In this document: positions 42,880-52,500 of the stretch, in pieces
Position numbering within the stretch: the stretch's first letter is position 1
How the letters are laid out: every line of letters starts with the position of its first letter
From: Cytobacillus oceanisediminis 2691
GTDB taxonomy: Bacteria > Bacillota > Bacilli > Bacillales > Cytobacillaceae
Reading direction: 5' to 3'
Assembly: GCF_007678455.1 (NCBI RefSeq)
Contig: NZ_VEEP01000011.1
Span: forward strand, 124,001 to 188,000
DNA length: 64,000 bases
Notes under the pieces: model-generated
Database searches by the model: none
Seen by the model: only the letters and a program-made list of their open reading frames with translations
What the model was told of the DNA's origin: nothing
Translations under genes and position numbers: made by a program

Positions 42880-43968
42880 ATGATTATTGAAAAGATTGAG
42901 ACATTCCGCACAGCAGTCCCTCTGAATAAGCCTTTTAAAACGGCTCTTCGTACAGTTACTGTAGCTGAAGCGACTTTTGTTAAAATCACATGTGATAATG
43001 GGATTGTTGGCTGGGGTGAGGCACCTCCGACTTTGGTGATTACTGGAGACAGTCTTTCTGGCATTGAAGCAGGAATCAATGATGTAATCCGCCCTTTCTT
43101 ATTAAATCAAAATCTTCTTGGCTATGAAGCTATTTTTCAGGGGTTAAAAACAATCCTTGTCAATAACACAAGTGCGAAGGCAGCTGTAGATATGGCATTG
43201 TACGACTGCATCTCTCAAAATTGCGGTCTTCCGCTCTATCAACTTCTCGGCGGCTTCAGGAATGAAATCGAAACAGATTTTACCGTCAGCGTGAATAGTC
43301 CCGAAGAGATGGGTGACGATGCAGTTGAATACGTGAAGAATGGGTTCAATGTCCTGAAGGTTAAGGTAGGTATTGGCGAGATATCTACAGACATTGCGAG
43401 GATCAAAGAAATCCGCAACAGGGTCGGCAAAGAGATAAAAATCCGTCTTGATGCGAACCAGGGTTGGAAACCGAAGGATGCAGTCAGGGCAATTCGAAGC
43501 ATGGAGGATGCGGGTCTGGACATCGAACTGGTAGAACAACCCGTAAAAGCCGAGGACCTCGACGGCCTGAAACAGGTCACAGATTCGGTTGATACATTGA
43601 TCATGGCCGATGAAAGTGTATTTTCACCAAAACAGGCATTTGAAGTGATCAGAAGGAGAAGTGCAGATCTGATTAATATAAAGTTAATGAAATCAGGCGG
43701 AATTTATCAGGCTCAAATCATCAACCAATTGGCTGAAACAGCCGGGATCGAATGCATGGTAGGCAGTATGATCGAAACCAAGCTCGGTATCACGGCTGCT
43801 GCCCATTTTGCCGCCAGCAAGAAGAACATCACTCGCTTTGATTTTGATGCACCATTAATGCTTGCAAAAGAATCCATTTCAGGCGGGATAAAGTATAATG
43901 GCAGAAAAATAACACTTCCCGTACGAACAGGCCTTGGGATTGAACAAGTCTTTTTGAAGGAGGAATGA
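42880..43968 (+). CDS. ykfB: L-Ala-D/L-Glu epimerase YkfB
   Basis: Enolase-superfamily epimerase that converts L-Ala-D-Glu from murein into L-Ala-L-Glu. 362 residues from ATG 42880 (the longer frame overlaps ykfA). Muconate-lactonizing subgroup motifs: KVKVGIG with the catalytic KxK, DANQGW, EQPV and ADESVF for metal ligands, and NIKLMKSGG with the second catalytic Lys. AAGGAGATAAGGAT precedes the start. Confidence 0.93.
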   Translation: MIIEKIETFRTAVPLNKPFKTALRTVTVAEATFVKITCDNGIVGWGEAPPTLVITGDSLSGIEAGINDVIRPFLLNQNLLGYEAIFQGLKTILVNNTSAKAAVDMALYDCISQNCGLPLYQLLGGFRNEIETDFTVSVNSPEEMGDDAVEYVKNGFNVLKVKVGIGEISTDIARIKEIRNRVGKEIKIRLDANQGWKPKDAVRAIRSMEDAGLDIELVEQPVKAEDLDGLKQVTDSVDTLIMADESVFSPKQAFEVIRRRSADLINIKLMKSGGIYQAQIINQLAETAGIECMVGSMIETKLGITAAAHFAASKKNITRFDFDAPLMLAKESISGGIKYNGRKITLPVRTGLGIEQVFLKEE

Positions 43969-43971
43969 TCA

Positions 43972-44901
43972 ATGGAAAGCAATAATTTTTGGCTCGTCAA
44001 TGTACCGGTAGCAACTCTTTGGACTTCCTATGATTCTTCAAGGGAAATCGATGAAGCTGCTGTATCAGGGAACGTTAATTTGGAAGAATGGCTCGAAAAA
44101 CTCACGTATGAACTGAGGCTGCAATTATGTGATGATAACCTCGTTCAATCACAGGTTTTATTTGGCCAGGAAGTTTTGATCATTGATGAAAAGGATGATT
44201 GGGTCCATGTCGTTATCCCGGACCAGCCTTCAGGCAAAGACAAAAGAGGTTATCCGGGCTGGATCCCAAAAGATCAGCTGATTCAACAGTCTGATTGGTA
44301 TATCAAGAAAGGCCAAGTTGCTGTGGTAACCTCCAGGAAAGCTTTGCTTTACTCAGAGCAAAATGAAAAATTGATGGAATTAAGCTATCAGACAATGCTG
44401 CCTGTCGTGGAGGATGTCGTCGACCGCATCCGCGTCAAGACGCCAACAGGAATCGGAATTTTGCGGACAGAGGATGTTGAAGTCCATCCATCTGAAAAAG
44501 AAATTCCGCAAAAGAATGGCGATGCAATCGTTGCAGCGGGCGAGCAATTCCTTGGGCTGCCATATCTGTGGGGAGGAATGAGCAGCTATGGATATGATTG
44601 CTCTGGATTCAGCTACAGTATGTGCCGGGCCAATGGTTGCATTATTCCAAGGGATGCCCATGAACAGGCAGCAGCCGGCGTGAAAATAGAAATACATGAT
44701 ATTTTGCCAGGTGATTTACTCTTTTTCGCATATGAGGAAGGAAAAGGACAACTTCATCATGTAGGCATCTATTATGGAGATGGGAAACTTCTTCATTCTC
44801 CCAATACAGGTAAGAACATTGAAATCATTCGGCTCGAAGGTACAATCTATGAAAAAGAACTCTGTGCAGCTAGACGCTACTGGATGAATACGGAGGCATA
44901 A
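43972..44901 (+). CDS. ykfC: Gamma-D-glutamyl-L-diamino acid endopeptidase YkfC (NlpC/P60)
   Basis: 309 residues, no signal peptide, so cytoplasmic. Two SH3b-like domains take up residues 1-175; the NlpC/P60 domain follows with catalytic Cys in YDCSGFSYS (about residue 206), His in LHHVGIYY and a polar third residue in LLHSPNTGK. Cuts gamma-D-Glu-diaminopimelate bonds in imported murein peptides that have a free N-terminal L-Ala. Starts three bases after ykfB stop. Confidence 0.93.
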   Translation: MESNNFWLVNVPVATLWTSYDSSREIDEAAVSGNVNLEEWLEKLTYELRLQLCDDNLVQSQVLFGQEVLIIDEKDDWVHVVIPDQPSGKDKRGYPGWIPKDQLIQQSDWYIKKGQVAVVTSRKALLYSEQNEKLMELSYQTMLPVVEDVVDRIRVKTPTGIGILRTEDVEVHPSEKEIPQKNGDAIVAAGEQFLGLPYLWGGMSSYGYDCSGFSYSMCRANGCIIPRDAHEQAAAGVKIEIHDILPGDLLFFAYEEGKGQLHHVGIYYGDGKLLHSPNTGKNIEIIRLEGTIYEKELCAARRYWMNTEA

Positions 44902-45914
44902 TGATGAAAAATGAAGTTCTATTAAGTGTCAAAGATTTAAAGAAGCATTTCACAATGGGTAAAAATGAAGTACTGAAAGCTGTAGATGGTATATCATTTG
45001 ATATTTTTAAAGGTGAGACATTCGGGCTTGTTGGAGAATCAGGCTGTGGCAAATCCACTGCCGGAAGGACGATGATTGGTCTGTATGACCGTACAGATGG
45101 AGAAGTCATTTTCAACGGCAAAAATGTCCATGCATTATCTGAAAAAGAGAAATTCCAATTTCATAAGCAGATGCAAATGATTTTTCAGGATCCCTACGCA
45201 TCTTTGAACCCGAGATCCACAGTCAAAGAAATCATTGCCGAACCAATGGAAGTCCATGGGTTATTTCCAAATAAGAAGGAACGTCTTGAACGCATCTATC
45301 AACTGCTCGAGGATGTTGGCCTGAATCGGGATCATGCAAATCGTTATCCCCATGAGTTCAGCGGCGGCCAGCGTCAAAGGATAGGAATAGCAAGAGCACT
45401 TGCGCTCGATCCGGATTTCATCATTGCTGATGAACCGATTTCCGCACTGGATGTATCTGTACAGGCGCAAGTAGTGAATCTGCTGAAAAGACTGCAAGCG
45501 GAAAAAGGATTGACATATTTATTCATCGCCCATGACCTTTCTATGGTAAAGCAAATAAGCAACAGGATTGGTGTCATGTATCTTGGCCACATCGTCGAGC
45601 TGACCGTAAGCAGCCAGCTGTATAATAAACCGCTTCACCCATATACCCAGGCATTATTATCGGCCATCCCAATACCTGATCCTGATATCGAAGACCAGAG
45701 AGAACGCATCATTCTTGAGGGAGAACTGCCTAGTCCGATGAATCCGCCAAGCGGTTGTGTTTTCAGGACAAGATGCAAACACGCAATGGAAATCTGCGCC
45801 CAGAAGAAACCGGTCTGGCAAGAAATCGATAAGGACCATTTTGTAGCTTGTCATCTATATAATGAAGATGTAGCCAACGATAGGAATAAGGAAATGTTAG
45901 TAAATATCAGGTAA
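44901..45914 (+). CDS. ykfD: Dipeptide ABC transporter ATPase YkfD (DppF-like)
   Basis: 337 residues; Walker A GESGCGKS, signature FSGGQRQR, Walker B FIIADEPISALD, and the C-terminal oligopeptide-transporter domain with CVFRTRCKHAMEIC. Second ATPase for DppBC. Its start overlaps the ykfC stop (TAATG). Confidence 0.93.
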   Translation: MMKNEVLLSVKDLKKHFTMGKNEVLKAVDGISFDIFKGETFGLVGESGCGKSTAGRTMIGLYDRTDGEVIFNGKNVHALSEKEKFQFHKQMQMIFQDPYASLNPRSTVKEIIAEPMEVHGLFPNKKERLERIYQLLEDVGLNRDHANRYPHEFSGGQRQRIGIARALALDPDFIIADEPISALDVSVQAQVVNLLKRLQAEKGLTYLFIAHDLSMVKQISNRIGVMYLGHIVELTVSSQLYNKPLHPYTQALLSAIPIPDPDIEDQRERIILEGELPSPMNPPSGCVFRTRCKHAMEICAQKKPVWQEIDKDHFVACHLYNEDVANDRNKEMLVNIR

Positions 45915-45923
45915 GGGTTTGGT

Positions 45924-46730
45924 ATGATGCACATTGAAGAATTAGAGGATCAACTAGTAAAAGAACTCGCCAGTGGGAAAGGCCAGGCGAGTTTGTTTTT
46001 AGAAATTGAAGATAGGATCATAGAGTTTAACAGTACCGAAGTTTTCCGGTCAGCGAGCCTGATAAAACTGCCGATCTTATTTGAGGCTTTGAGGCAGTTG
46101 GAGGAAGGAATTCTGCAGCCGGATAGGCTGCTAAGTGTCAGGCAAGAAGACAAAGTGGGAGATACAGGGGTCCTGCAAGCAATGAACACACAGCAGATAA
46201 CCATTCATGACCTGTTGACCCTTATGATAATCGTTTCTGATAATTCAGCAACGAATTTGGTGATCGACCTGATTGGAATGGCCCCGATTAATTCGACAAT
46301 TTCAAAAATCGGGATGAAAAACACGATTCTGAAGCGAAGAATGCTAGATTTCAAAGCTGCCCAAGCCGGAAACGATAATTTCACCACTTCTGCGGATATT
46401 GTACTTTGCCTGAAAGAAGCTATTGAAGGCCAATGGTTGAAGGAGCAATCAAGAGATCGATTCACTGCTTTGCTCCTTCAGCAGCAATTTAAGGAAAAAC
46501 TGCCTGCTTATATGGATCAATCTTTAATGGAAATTGGAAATAAGACTGGAGAATTGGCTGGTATTGAGCATGACTGTGCTTTTATCACTTATGGAGACAA
46601 AAGAGCATATGCCGCTGTCCTGATCGATGGCCTGGAAGATAATGAGACAGGAAAATCGATAATTCGGCAAGTTGGAAAGCAGATAAACAGCTATATTTCA
46701 GGAATTTCGACAGGGAACCCCAATTATTGA
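45924..46730 (+). CDS. Serine hydrolase of beta-lactamase class A fold
   Basis: 268 residues without a signal peptide. All three penicillin-recognising motifs are present: SLIK (S45, K48), SDN (105-107) and KTG (207-209). The omega-loop E-x-x-L-N of true class A beta-lactamases is missing (the region reads RRMLDFKAAQAGND), so beta-lactam hydrolysis is unlikely and a peptidase or amidase role on murein peptides is more plausible. It starts nine bases after ykfD, in the operon, an addition to the B. subtilis arrangement. Cytoplasmic location and company with ykfABC suggest work on imported peptides; inferred. Confidence 0.85.
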   Translation: MMHIEELEDQLVKELASGKGQASLFLEIEDRIIEFNSTEVFRSASLIKLPILFEALRQLEEGILQPDRLLSVRQEDKVGDTGVLQAMNTQQITIHDLLTLMIIVSDNSATNLVIDLIGMAPINSTISKIGMKNTILKRRMLDFKAAQAGNDNFTTSADIVLCLKEAIEGQWLKEQSRDRFTALLLQQQFKEKLPAYMDQSLMEIGNKTGELAGIEHDCAFITYGDKRAYAAVLIDGLEDNETGKSIIRQVGKQINSYISGISTGNPNY

Positions 46731-47043
46731 TAGCTATTGATATTAAAAAGATATAAATTGCTAGCAGTTTGCTATTAAGCGGGGTGGGTATGAATTATTA
46801 AGTGCAAGCGGATATACAATGATTATGGTCCCGCTTGGTTTTACCAATAAAATTTTCTCGAAATGAAAAAGAACGAGGGTTCACTCTCGTTCTTTTTTTC
46901 ATGAATTCTTATCTGTTCATATTAATATGGTTTTTTTAATCAAAAATATATCCAAAAAAAATAAAATGTACTATAATGATTTTCGTATTTCTGAAGTTTT
47001 GATTTCAAGATGCTATTTCTTTATTATACAGGGGGAATGATGG
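46731..47043. other. Intergenic region after the dpp-ykf operon
   Basis: Holds the operon terminator (46865-46903) and an AT-rich promoter area with TATAAT at 46972-46977; no gene seen. Confidence 0.5.
46865..46903 (+). terminator. Terminator of the ykf/serine-hydrolase transcript
   Basis: AAAAAGAACGAG / CTCGTTCTTTTT stem with T7 tail. Confidence 0.9.
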
Positions 47044-47916
47044 ATGAAAATGAGGGTTTCCGCAGTCCAATACCATCTTCACACGATCAGGTCGTTTGAA
47101 GAGTTCGCTCAGCAATGTGAGCATTATGTTAAAACAGCACAGGAATATGGTTCTGAGTTTGTATTGTTTCCTGAGTTCTTCACTACTCAATTGTTATCAA
47201 TCGGCAGTGAACAGGGTACAAGACTGACCATCAATGAACTCCCTGGTTTTACTGAACAATACTTAAACCTGTTCCAGAATTTCGCTTTGGAAACAGGCAT
47301 GCATATCATCGGAGGAACACATGTCATCGCGCGAGAAGGAAAATTATATAATGTGGCACATATGTTTTATCCCGATGGAAGGATCGTTGAACAGGCAAAG
47401 CTCCATATCACACCAACTGAAGTGAATGAATGGAATATGAGTGCGGGAGAGGATTTCAGGGTATTTGATACAGAAAAGGGGCGAATTGCTCTTTTGACCT
47501 GCTATGATATTGAGTTCCCGGAAATTGTCAGAATGGCTAAAGGTAAAGGTGCTGATGTTATATTTGTACCTTCCTGCACGGATGACCGACATGGTTTCCA
47601 CCGTGTTCGTTATACAAGCCATGCACGGGCGATCGAAAATCAAGTTTATGTAGTTTTGACCGGCACAGTCGGTGCGTTGCCGACGGTCGATTTTATGCGT
47701 GCCAACTTTGGCCAGGCGGCAGTCATCACACCAAATGATATCCCATTCCCTCCTAAAGGTCTTCAGGTAGAAGGAGAACTGAATGATGATATGGTCGTTA
47801 CTGCAGACCTTGACCTCGAGCTTTTGTACGAAGTAAGGGAGCGAGGTTCTGTGACAACTTGGCGTGATCGTCGAACAGATCTATATCCAGACTGGGAAGA
47901 AGCAGAAAAAATCTGA
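47044..47916 (+). CDS. Carbon-nitrogen hydrolase (nitrilase superfamily)
   Basis: 290 residues. Catalytic triad E44 (FPEFF), K119 (VEQAKLHITP) and C153 (LTCYDIEFPE). Hydrolyses an amide or nitrile; substrate unknown. It is followed after 20 bp by a GNAT acetyltransferase. The same two domains are fused in B. subtilis YhcX and its homologues, which argues that the pair works together. AGGGGGAA precedes the start. Confidence 0.9.
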   Translation: MKMRVSAVQYHLHTIRSFEEFAQQCEHYVKTAQEYGSEFVLFPEFFTTQLLSIGSEQGTRLTINELPGFTEQYLNLFQNFALETGMHIIGGTHVIAREGKLYNVAHMFYPDGRIVEQAKLHITPTEVNEWNMSAGEDFRVFDTEKGRIALLTCYDIEFPEIVRMAKGKGADVIFVPSCTDDRHGFHRVRYTSHARAIENQVYVVLTGTVGALPTVDFMRANFGQAAVITPNDIPFPPKGLQVEGELNDDMVVTADLDLELLYEVRERGSVTTWRDRRTDLYPDWEEAEKI

Positions 47917-47936
47917 CTCGAGAAGGAGCATTTTAG

Positions 47937-48608
47937 ATGGAGTATATCCGTGTTAGCAGCATTGAAGATCCCCTTTTTGCCAAACTCCATAACTTAATGA
48001 AAGAGGTTTTCCCTCCTGAGGAAGTTTTGGAATTTGATCTGTGGAAAGAACCGCTTGAAGACCCGGGAATCCGTGTTTTCGTTGCCCTCCATGAAGAAGA
48101 AGTCGTGGGGGTGACTGAATACCGCTATTACCCGGATTGGAATATCGCAATGACAGACTTCACGATTGTCGGCAAACCGGGCCTTAGCATTGGGCGCTTT
48201 CTAGTCAATAAAAGAATGGATGATCTGCAAAGCCTAGCAGCTGAGCAGGGTGTAGACTTATTCGGGATGTTTGCTGAAATTTATGACCCTTATCGTAAAA
48301 CAGACCACGAGTTTGGCGGCGTAAAAACAATGGACCCATTTGTTAGACGCGAAGTACTTTCGCACCTGGGTTATAAGCGATTGGATTTAGATTATGTCCA
48401 TCCTTCATGGGAAAATGACGGAGAAGCTGTAGAAGGGTTGGATTTATGCTTCATGCCGGGTGATGAGGAAACCATTGAATTGCCGGCAGCTTTAATCACA
48501 GACTTCTTGACGACTTATTATTCTGTACTCGAAAAGAAGCCAGAGAAATGGATCAAGATGGTGGAGCAGCTTAAGAGGAAAGAAACAGTGTCCTTGCTGC
48601 CTCTATAA
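47937..48608 (+). CDS. GNAT family N-acetyltransferase
   Basis: 223 residues. A GNAT fold with strand EEVVGVTEYRYYPDWNIAMTDFTIVGKPGLSIGRFLVNKRM in the acetyl-CoA region; the usual Q/RxxGxG/A loop reads PGLSIGR. AAGGAG lies nine bases before ATG. Operon partner of the nitrilase-like gene; substrate unknown. Confidence 0.78.
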   Translation: MEYIRVSSIEDPLFAKLHNLMKEVFPPEEVLEFDLWKEPLEDPGIRVFVALHEEEVVGVTEYRYYPDWNIAMTDFTIVGKPGLSIGRFLVNKRMDDLQSLAAEQGVDLFGMFAEIYDPYRKTDHEFGGVKTMDPFVRREVLSHLGYKRLDLDYVHPSWENDGEAVEGLDLCFMPGDEETIELPAALITDFLTTYYSVLEKKPEKWIKMVEQLKRKETVSLLPL

Positions 48609-48950
48609 TGTATACGGACTAGCAGTAATCGAAACTGATGGTCTTTTAATATGCAAGTAGAATGAAATGACGTAGGCAAAAGCAATTTATACAGTGGTCC
48701 GCAATAACAGGATAGAACCATTTGGTTTTATCTTTTTTTTATTGCTCAGATTGCGATCGGCGTAGTATCCAAACGGTGTCCGTCTCAGAAATACACTTCC
48801 GTTGCTATTAGTACCTGGTGATAATTCCAGGTAAATCTGTTGTGAAAAAGTGCTTAAAATCCATAAAAATAGGGCGATGCTATTCTAGAAAACAACATTA
48901 TTATGTTGAGATAATATTTTTAGATAAACAAAAAAACGGCCAAAGCCGTT
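48609..48950. other. Intergenic region
   Basis: No gene. A terminator-like hairpin lies at 48709-48740 (GATAGAACC / GGTTTTATC, T8) after the GNAT gene; the rest is featureless. Confidence 0.5.
48709..48740 (+). terminator. Terminator after the GNAT gene
   Basis: Stem GATAGAACC / GGTTTTATC (with a G-T pair), followed by a T8 run. Confidence 0.6.
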
Positions 48951-48954
48951 TTAA
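48927..48954 (-). terminator. Terminator of the minus-strand membrane protein gene
   Basis: AAAACGGC-TTTG-GCCGTTTT, T-run on the minus strand; overlaps the stop codon. Confidence 0.85.
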
Positions 48955-49310
48955 AAAGCGTATTGAAAAATTCCATAATATAATGGTGCGACAGTAATCA
49001 AACCAACCAATCTCGCTGCCACTGGCATTGATTCCTCATCTTCATCAAAGCCAAAATCACCGGCAAAACGTTCAGCAAAGAAAATGGTGAATACCACATC
49101 CCACAGTAGTCCAAGAATAAATACCATTTTCCACACCAAAGTTACCAGCATTTCCGTTTCAGTTACATATCCGAATAGACCCATCCAGGTTATGATCGAA
49201 ACAATGAAGTCAAGTCTGGTGATATTGTTCTTGTATTTTCCTTTAATTAAAAACCAGATTGCCGTTGTCCCCAGAAACCCGAGATAAATTACCCATAAAA
49301 AATCAGCCAT
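48951..49310 (-). CDS. Hypothetical membrane protein (119 aa)
   Basis: Four hydrophobic segments (about residues 3-22, 31-48, 54-78 and 96-114) with an acidic loop FGFDEDEES before the last. Not recognised. It stands alone; its upstream area shares space with the promoter of the large DUF2157 gene. Confidence 0.6.
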   Translation of the reverse strand: MADFLWVIYLGFLGTTAIWFLIKGKYKNNITRLDFIVSIITWMGLFGYVTETEMLVTLVWKMVFILGLLWDVVFTIFFAERFAGDFGFDEDEESMPVAARLVGLITVAPLYYGIFQYAF

Positions 49311-49524
49311 CTTATTAACCTCTAAATCTCTTAATATTTTTTGTGATTATTTAATTTAAACCTGTACCACTTTGCTATTATAAAGGGATTTAGGCATGAA
49401 TGGAACAGAGTTTGTCGAAAAAACACGTATGGAAATTCCTGATAAAATATTGAATTATTTTATTAATGGTGTAAAATTACACTAAATGATCAGATTGGGA
49501 TTATACAGGAATAGAGGGATAAAA

Positions 49525-52500
49525 ATGGAATTCACTCCTAAAGAGGAAAGACGGAGAATTTTCCGTGATGAGCTCTATCATTTAAAGGAGCTAGGTTATG
49601 TTTCTGAACAGGAACAGGACACCGTCGCTGAAGCGTATAATGAATATTTCATTGATTTGCTTGCCAGGGAACAGCAGGAGAAAGAGAAGGTAAGAACAGT
49701 CAGAAGTGCGGATCAACATAGTATTAAATCGGTAAAAACGAAACAGCAGGTTAAACACACAAGTAATGTTCATAATTCATCTGAAAATAAAGTGGAAACG
49801 AAGCCGAAATCGGTGAAAATCAGGCCTAAGAAATCTCCAGAAGACATTCGTGAACGGAATATATCCTGGTCTTTGAATATTGGGGTAATTATGCTCTTAA
49901 TCGGCGGCCTGTTCGTGGCGACAAGCAATTGGGACACAATGACTTCCTGGATGAAAGCTGGATCGATCGCCCTTGTCTCGGTGTTATTTTATGGTATCGC
50001 CTATATAAGCTACACTGTGCTGAAAATCGAAAAGACCGCATTCGCGTTTGTGGTACTTGCAAGTTTATTTTTGCCTATTTTCACTCTGTCACTGGGTTGG
50101 TTTGAATTGCTAGGTCCTTATTTATCATTTTACGGTGAAGGAAGATTCATTTTAGGAACAATCAGCAGTTCAATTCTGATTCCGATTTATGCCATGCTTG
50201 CCAGGGGATTATCATCAAGACTATTTGTATGGTTTACGTTTATTTCATCTTCGATTGCGGCTGCTTATGTACTGAGGGCAACAGGTCTTGAATCAGATGG
50301 GTTTTACCTGGGATTGGTGATTTTCAATGGGATTTTGATCACTGGGTATCACCAGCTCAAAAAGAAAGGCCGTCTGCCTCTTTTCACAAGGGAACTTGCC
50401 GTTTATTCACAGGCTAACTTAGTCTTATCAACTTTGTTGATGCTCTTTTTCTATGAGAATCAGTTTTTCAATGGATTCAGTTTGATTTTAACTTCCATTG
50501 TTTATCTATCCATGATTTTTGTGATTGGCCAAAAGCAGTACCATTTTGTGTTCAGCACTATGTTAGTGTATGGTGCTTATCAAATCTTAGAAAATTGGCG
50601 TCTTACAGAAGTGAGTCCTATCGGCTATGCGCTTCTTGGATTTGTCTTTCTATTATTGCCAAGATTGTTCGGGGACCAATTTTCTTTGAAAAAGGCTTTC
50701 CAAATGACAAGTGCAGTTGTATCAGCTTTTGCGTTCCTCTTCATAACCGCTGAGGGACTGATGATGCACTCACAAAATCCGTCGCTGGTTTTATTTGTGG
50801 CTTACCTGCTGATTGCTGCTAATTTCATTTATCTTGCAAATGCAGATAGAAATATGATCTTTGCATATCTAAGCCCGATATTTCTTGCGGCCGCATTGTT
50901 TGAAGTGGTGTTGAAGCTGCAAAACTGGATTCAGTTCGAGAATCTAACACTGCCGTTATACTTAATTGGTCTGGTCCTTTTTATGACCTTTGGCTGGCTG
51001 CTTCAACATAAGCAGCTTCAGGTCATTAAAACCAGCTCGCGTGATATTGGGTTGTTGATTATGCTTTTCATGGTCCTTATTACTTTTTCGATGTTTGGCT
51101 GGTGGGAGCTGGGACTGATGTTCATGCTCACGAGCTTTGTATTTTACAGCATGCGGAAAATCGATTCTAGGAATCTTATCCCTACTTTGGCTCAGTGGGC
51201 TGTTCCAGTCTGCCTTGGTTTGGCTGTTGCCTCATTTGGAGAGGAAGTAAGGACCCAATCCAGTATGTATGATGATTTTATTGGAATGCCAGGAAACTTT
51301 GCGATGGCAGGAATCTTGCTTTTAGCTGTTCACAGGGCCTTTAGGAAAATGAAAGATTCCGTTCTAGCCAAAAGTTCCTTCTTCACTGCCCATGGTTTTT
51401 ATGCTATCAGCCTATTCTTTACGTTCGTTTCACATATTGACAGCATATATGGCGAATCACTTATCTGGTTTGTCGGCATTTTCATGTCACTGCTGCTTTA
51501 CTTTGCGGTCAGGGAAAGAATAATAGTATTTTTGCCGGGAATCATTATCCTTGTCTGGTATCTGATCACTGTAAATTCAATAAGTGAAGAGATTATATTC
51601 TTTAATGACATAGCGGAGTCACTTTTAATGCCAGCAGGAGGATGGCTGCTGCTGGGCATGGCAGCAGGGCTGCGGGGTAAGGAAACGCGACTGGCAACAG
51701 GTTTTGCCTGGGTTGGAAATATATATTTAATTCCTCTCATGGCATTTAACTTTTTCTATTATGAAGATACTGCGGTGTGGAGCTACCTGGTCGCAACAGC
51801 TGTATATGCTGCAAGCCTTATATTCGCGAAGAAAGAATGGATGATCAAATCCTTCCTGTATGGAGCGTTCACTACATTATTTATGGCAACCAAGACTGGG
51901 ATCAGCTATTTTACAACAGAAGAATCGAGTCAATATGCTTTTCTGATGGTCAGTATGTTAATCACAGTCATCTGGTTCTTTTCATCCAGGGATTTTAAAA
52001 ACAGAACACAGTTTTATCTGATTCCGTTTTCGCTATTGGGAATCTTAAAATTTCTCGTCGCCTATCCATACACATGGGTTTTATATGGTATAACGATTGG
52101 TTATGCGGTGATTGTATTGGTCCTGCTCCGCCGATTTAAGTGGGATTTGATTGCCATTGCACCGTTGCTGATGATTTTTTACGGAACAATCCAGTTTATG
52201 TTCCTGTCCAATCTTCAAGTGTTTTTCGAGATTGCCATCCTTGCTGCCTTTGGAGTCACGACTGTTTTACTAGGAACATGGCTGTATAAGCATTTTTGGG
52301 AGAGTGGCGGTGTTTATGGGCTGAAGAGTCTAGATGCTTATACAATCGTTGGCTTCCTGTTCATCTGCTCAATCGCACCACTTCACACTGAAACGTACTG
52401 GGCACTGATTATTCATGGTCTGCTTCTTTCAGGAGGATTATGGCTTCAAAAAAACAGGATCAACGGTGTGAATTCTGAGTGGATTCTTTTTCTGGCAGGA

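Noticed and set aside
45924-46730. Antibiotic-resistance beta-lactamase
   Set aside because: No signal peptide, no omega-loop glutamate motif and an operon context of murein-peptide recycling.
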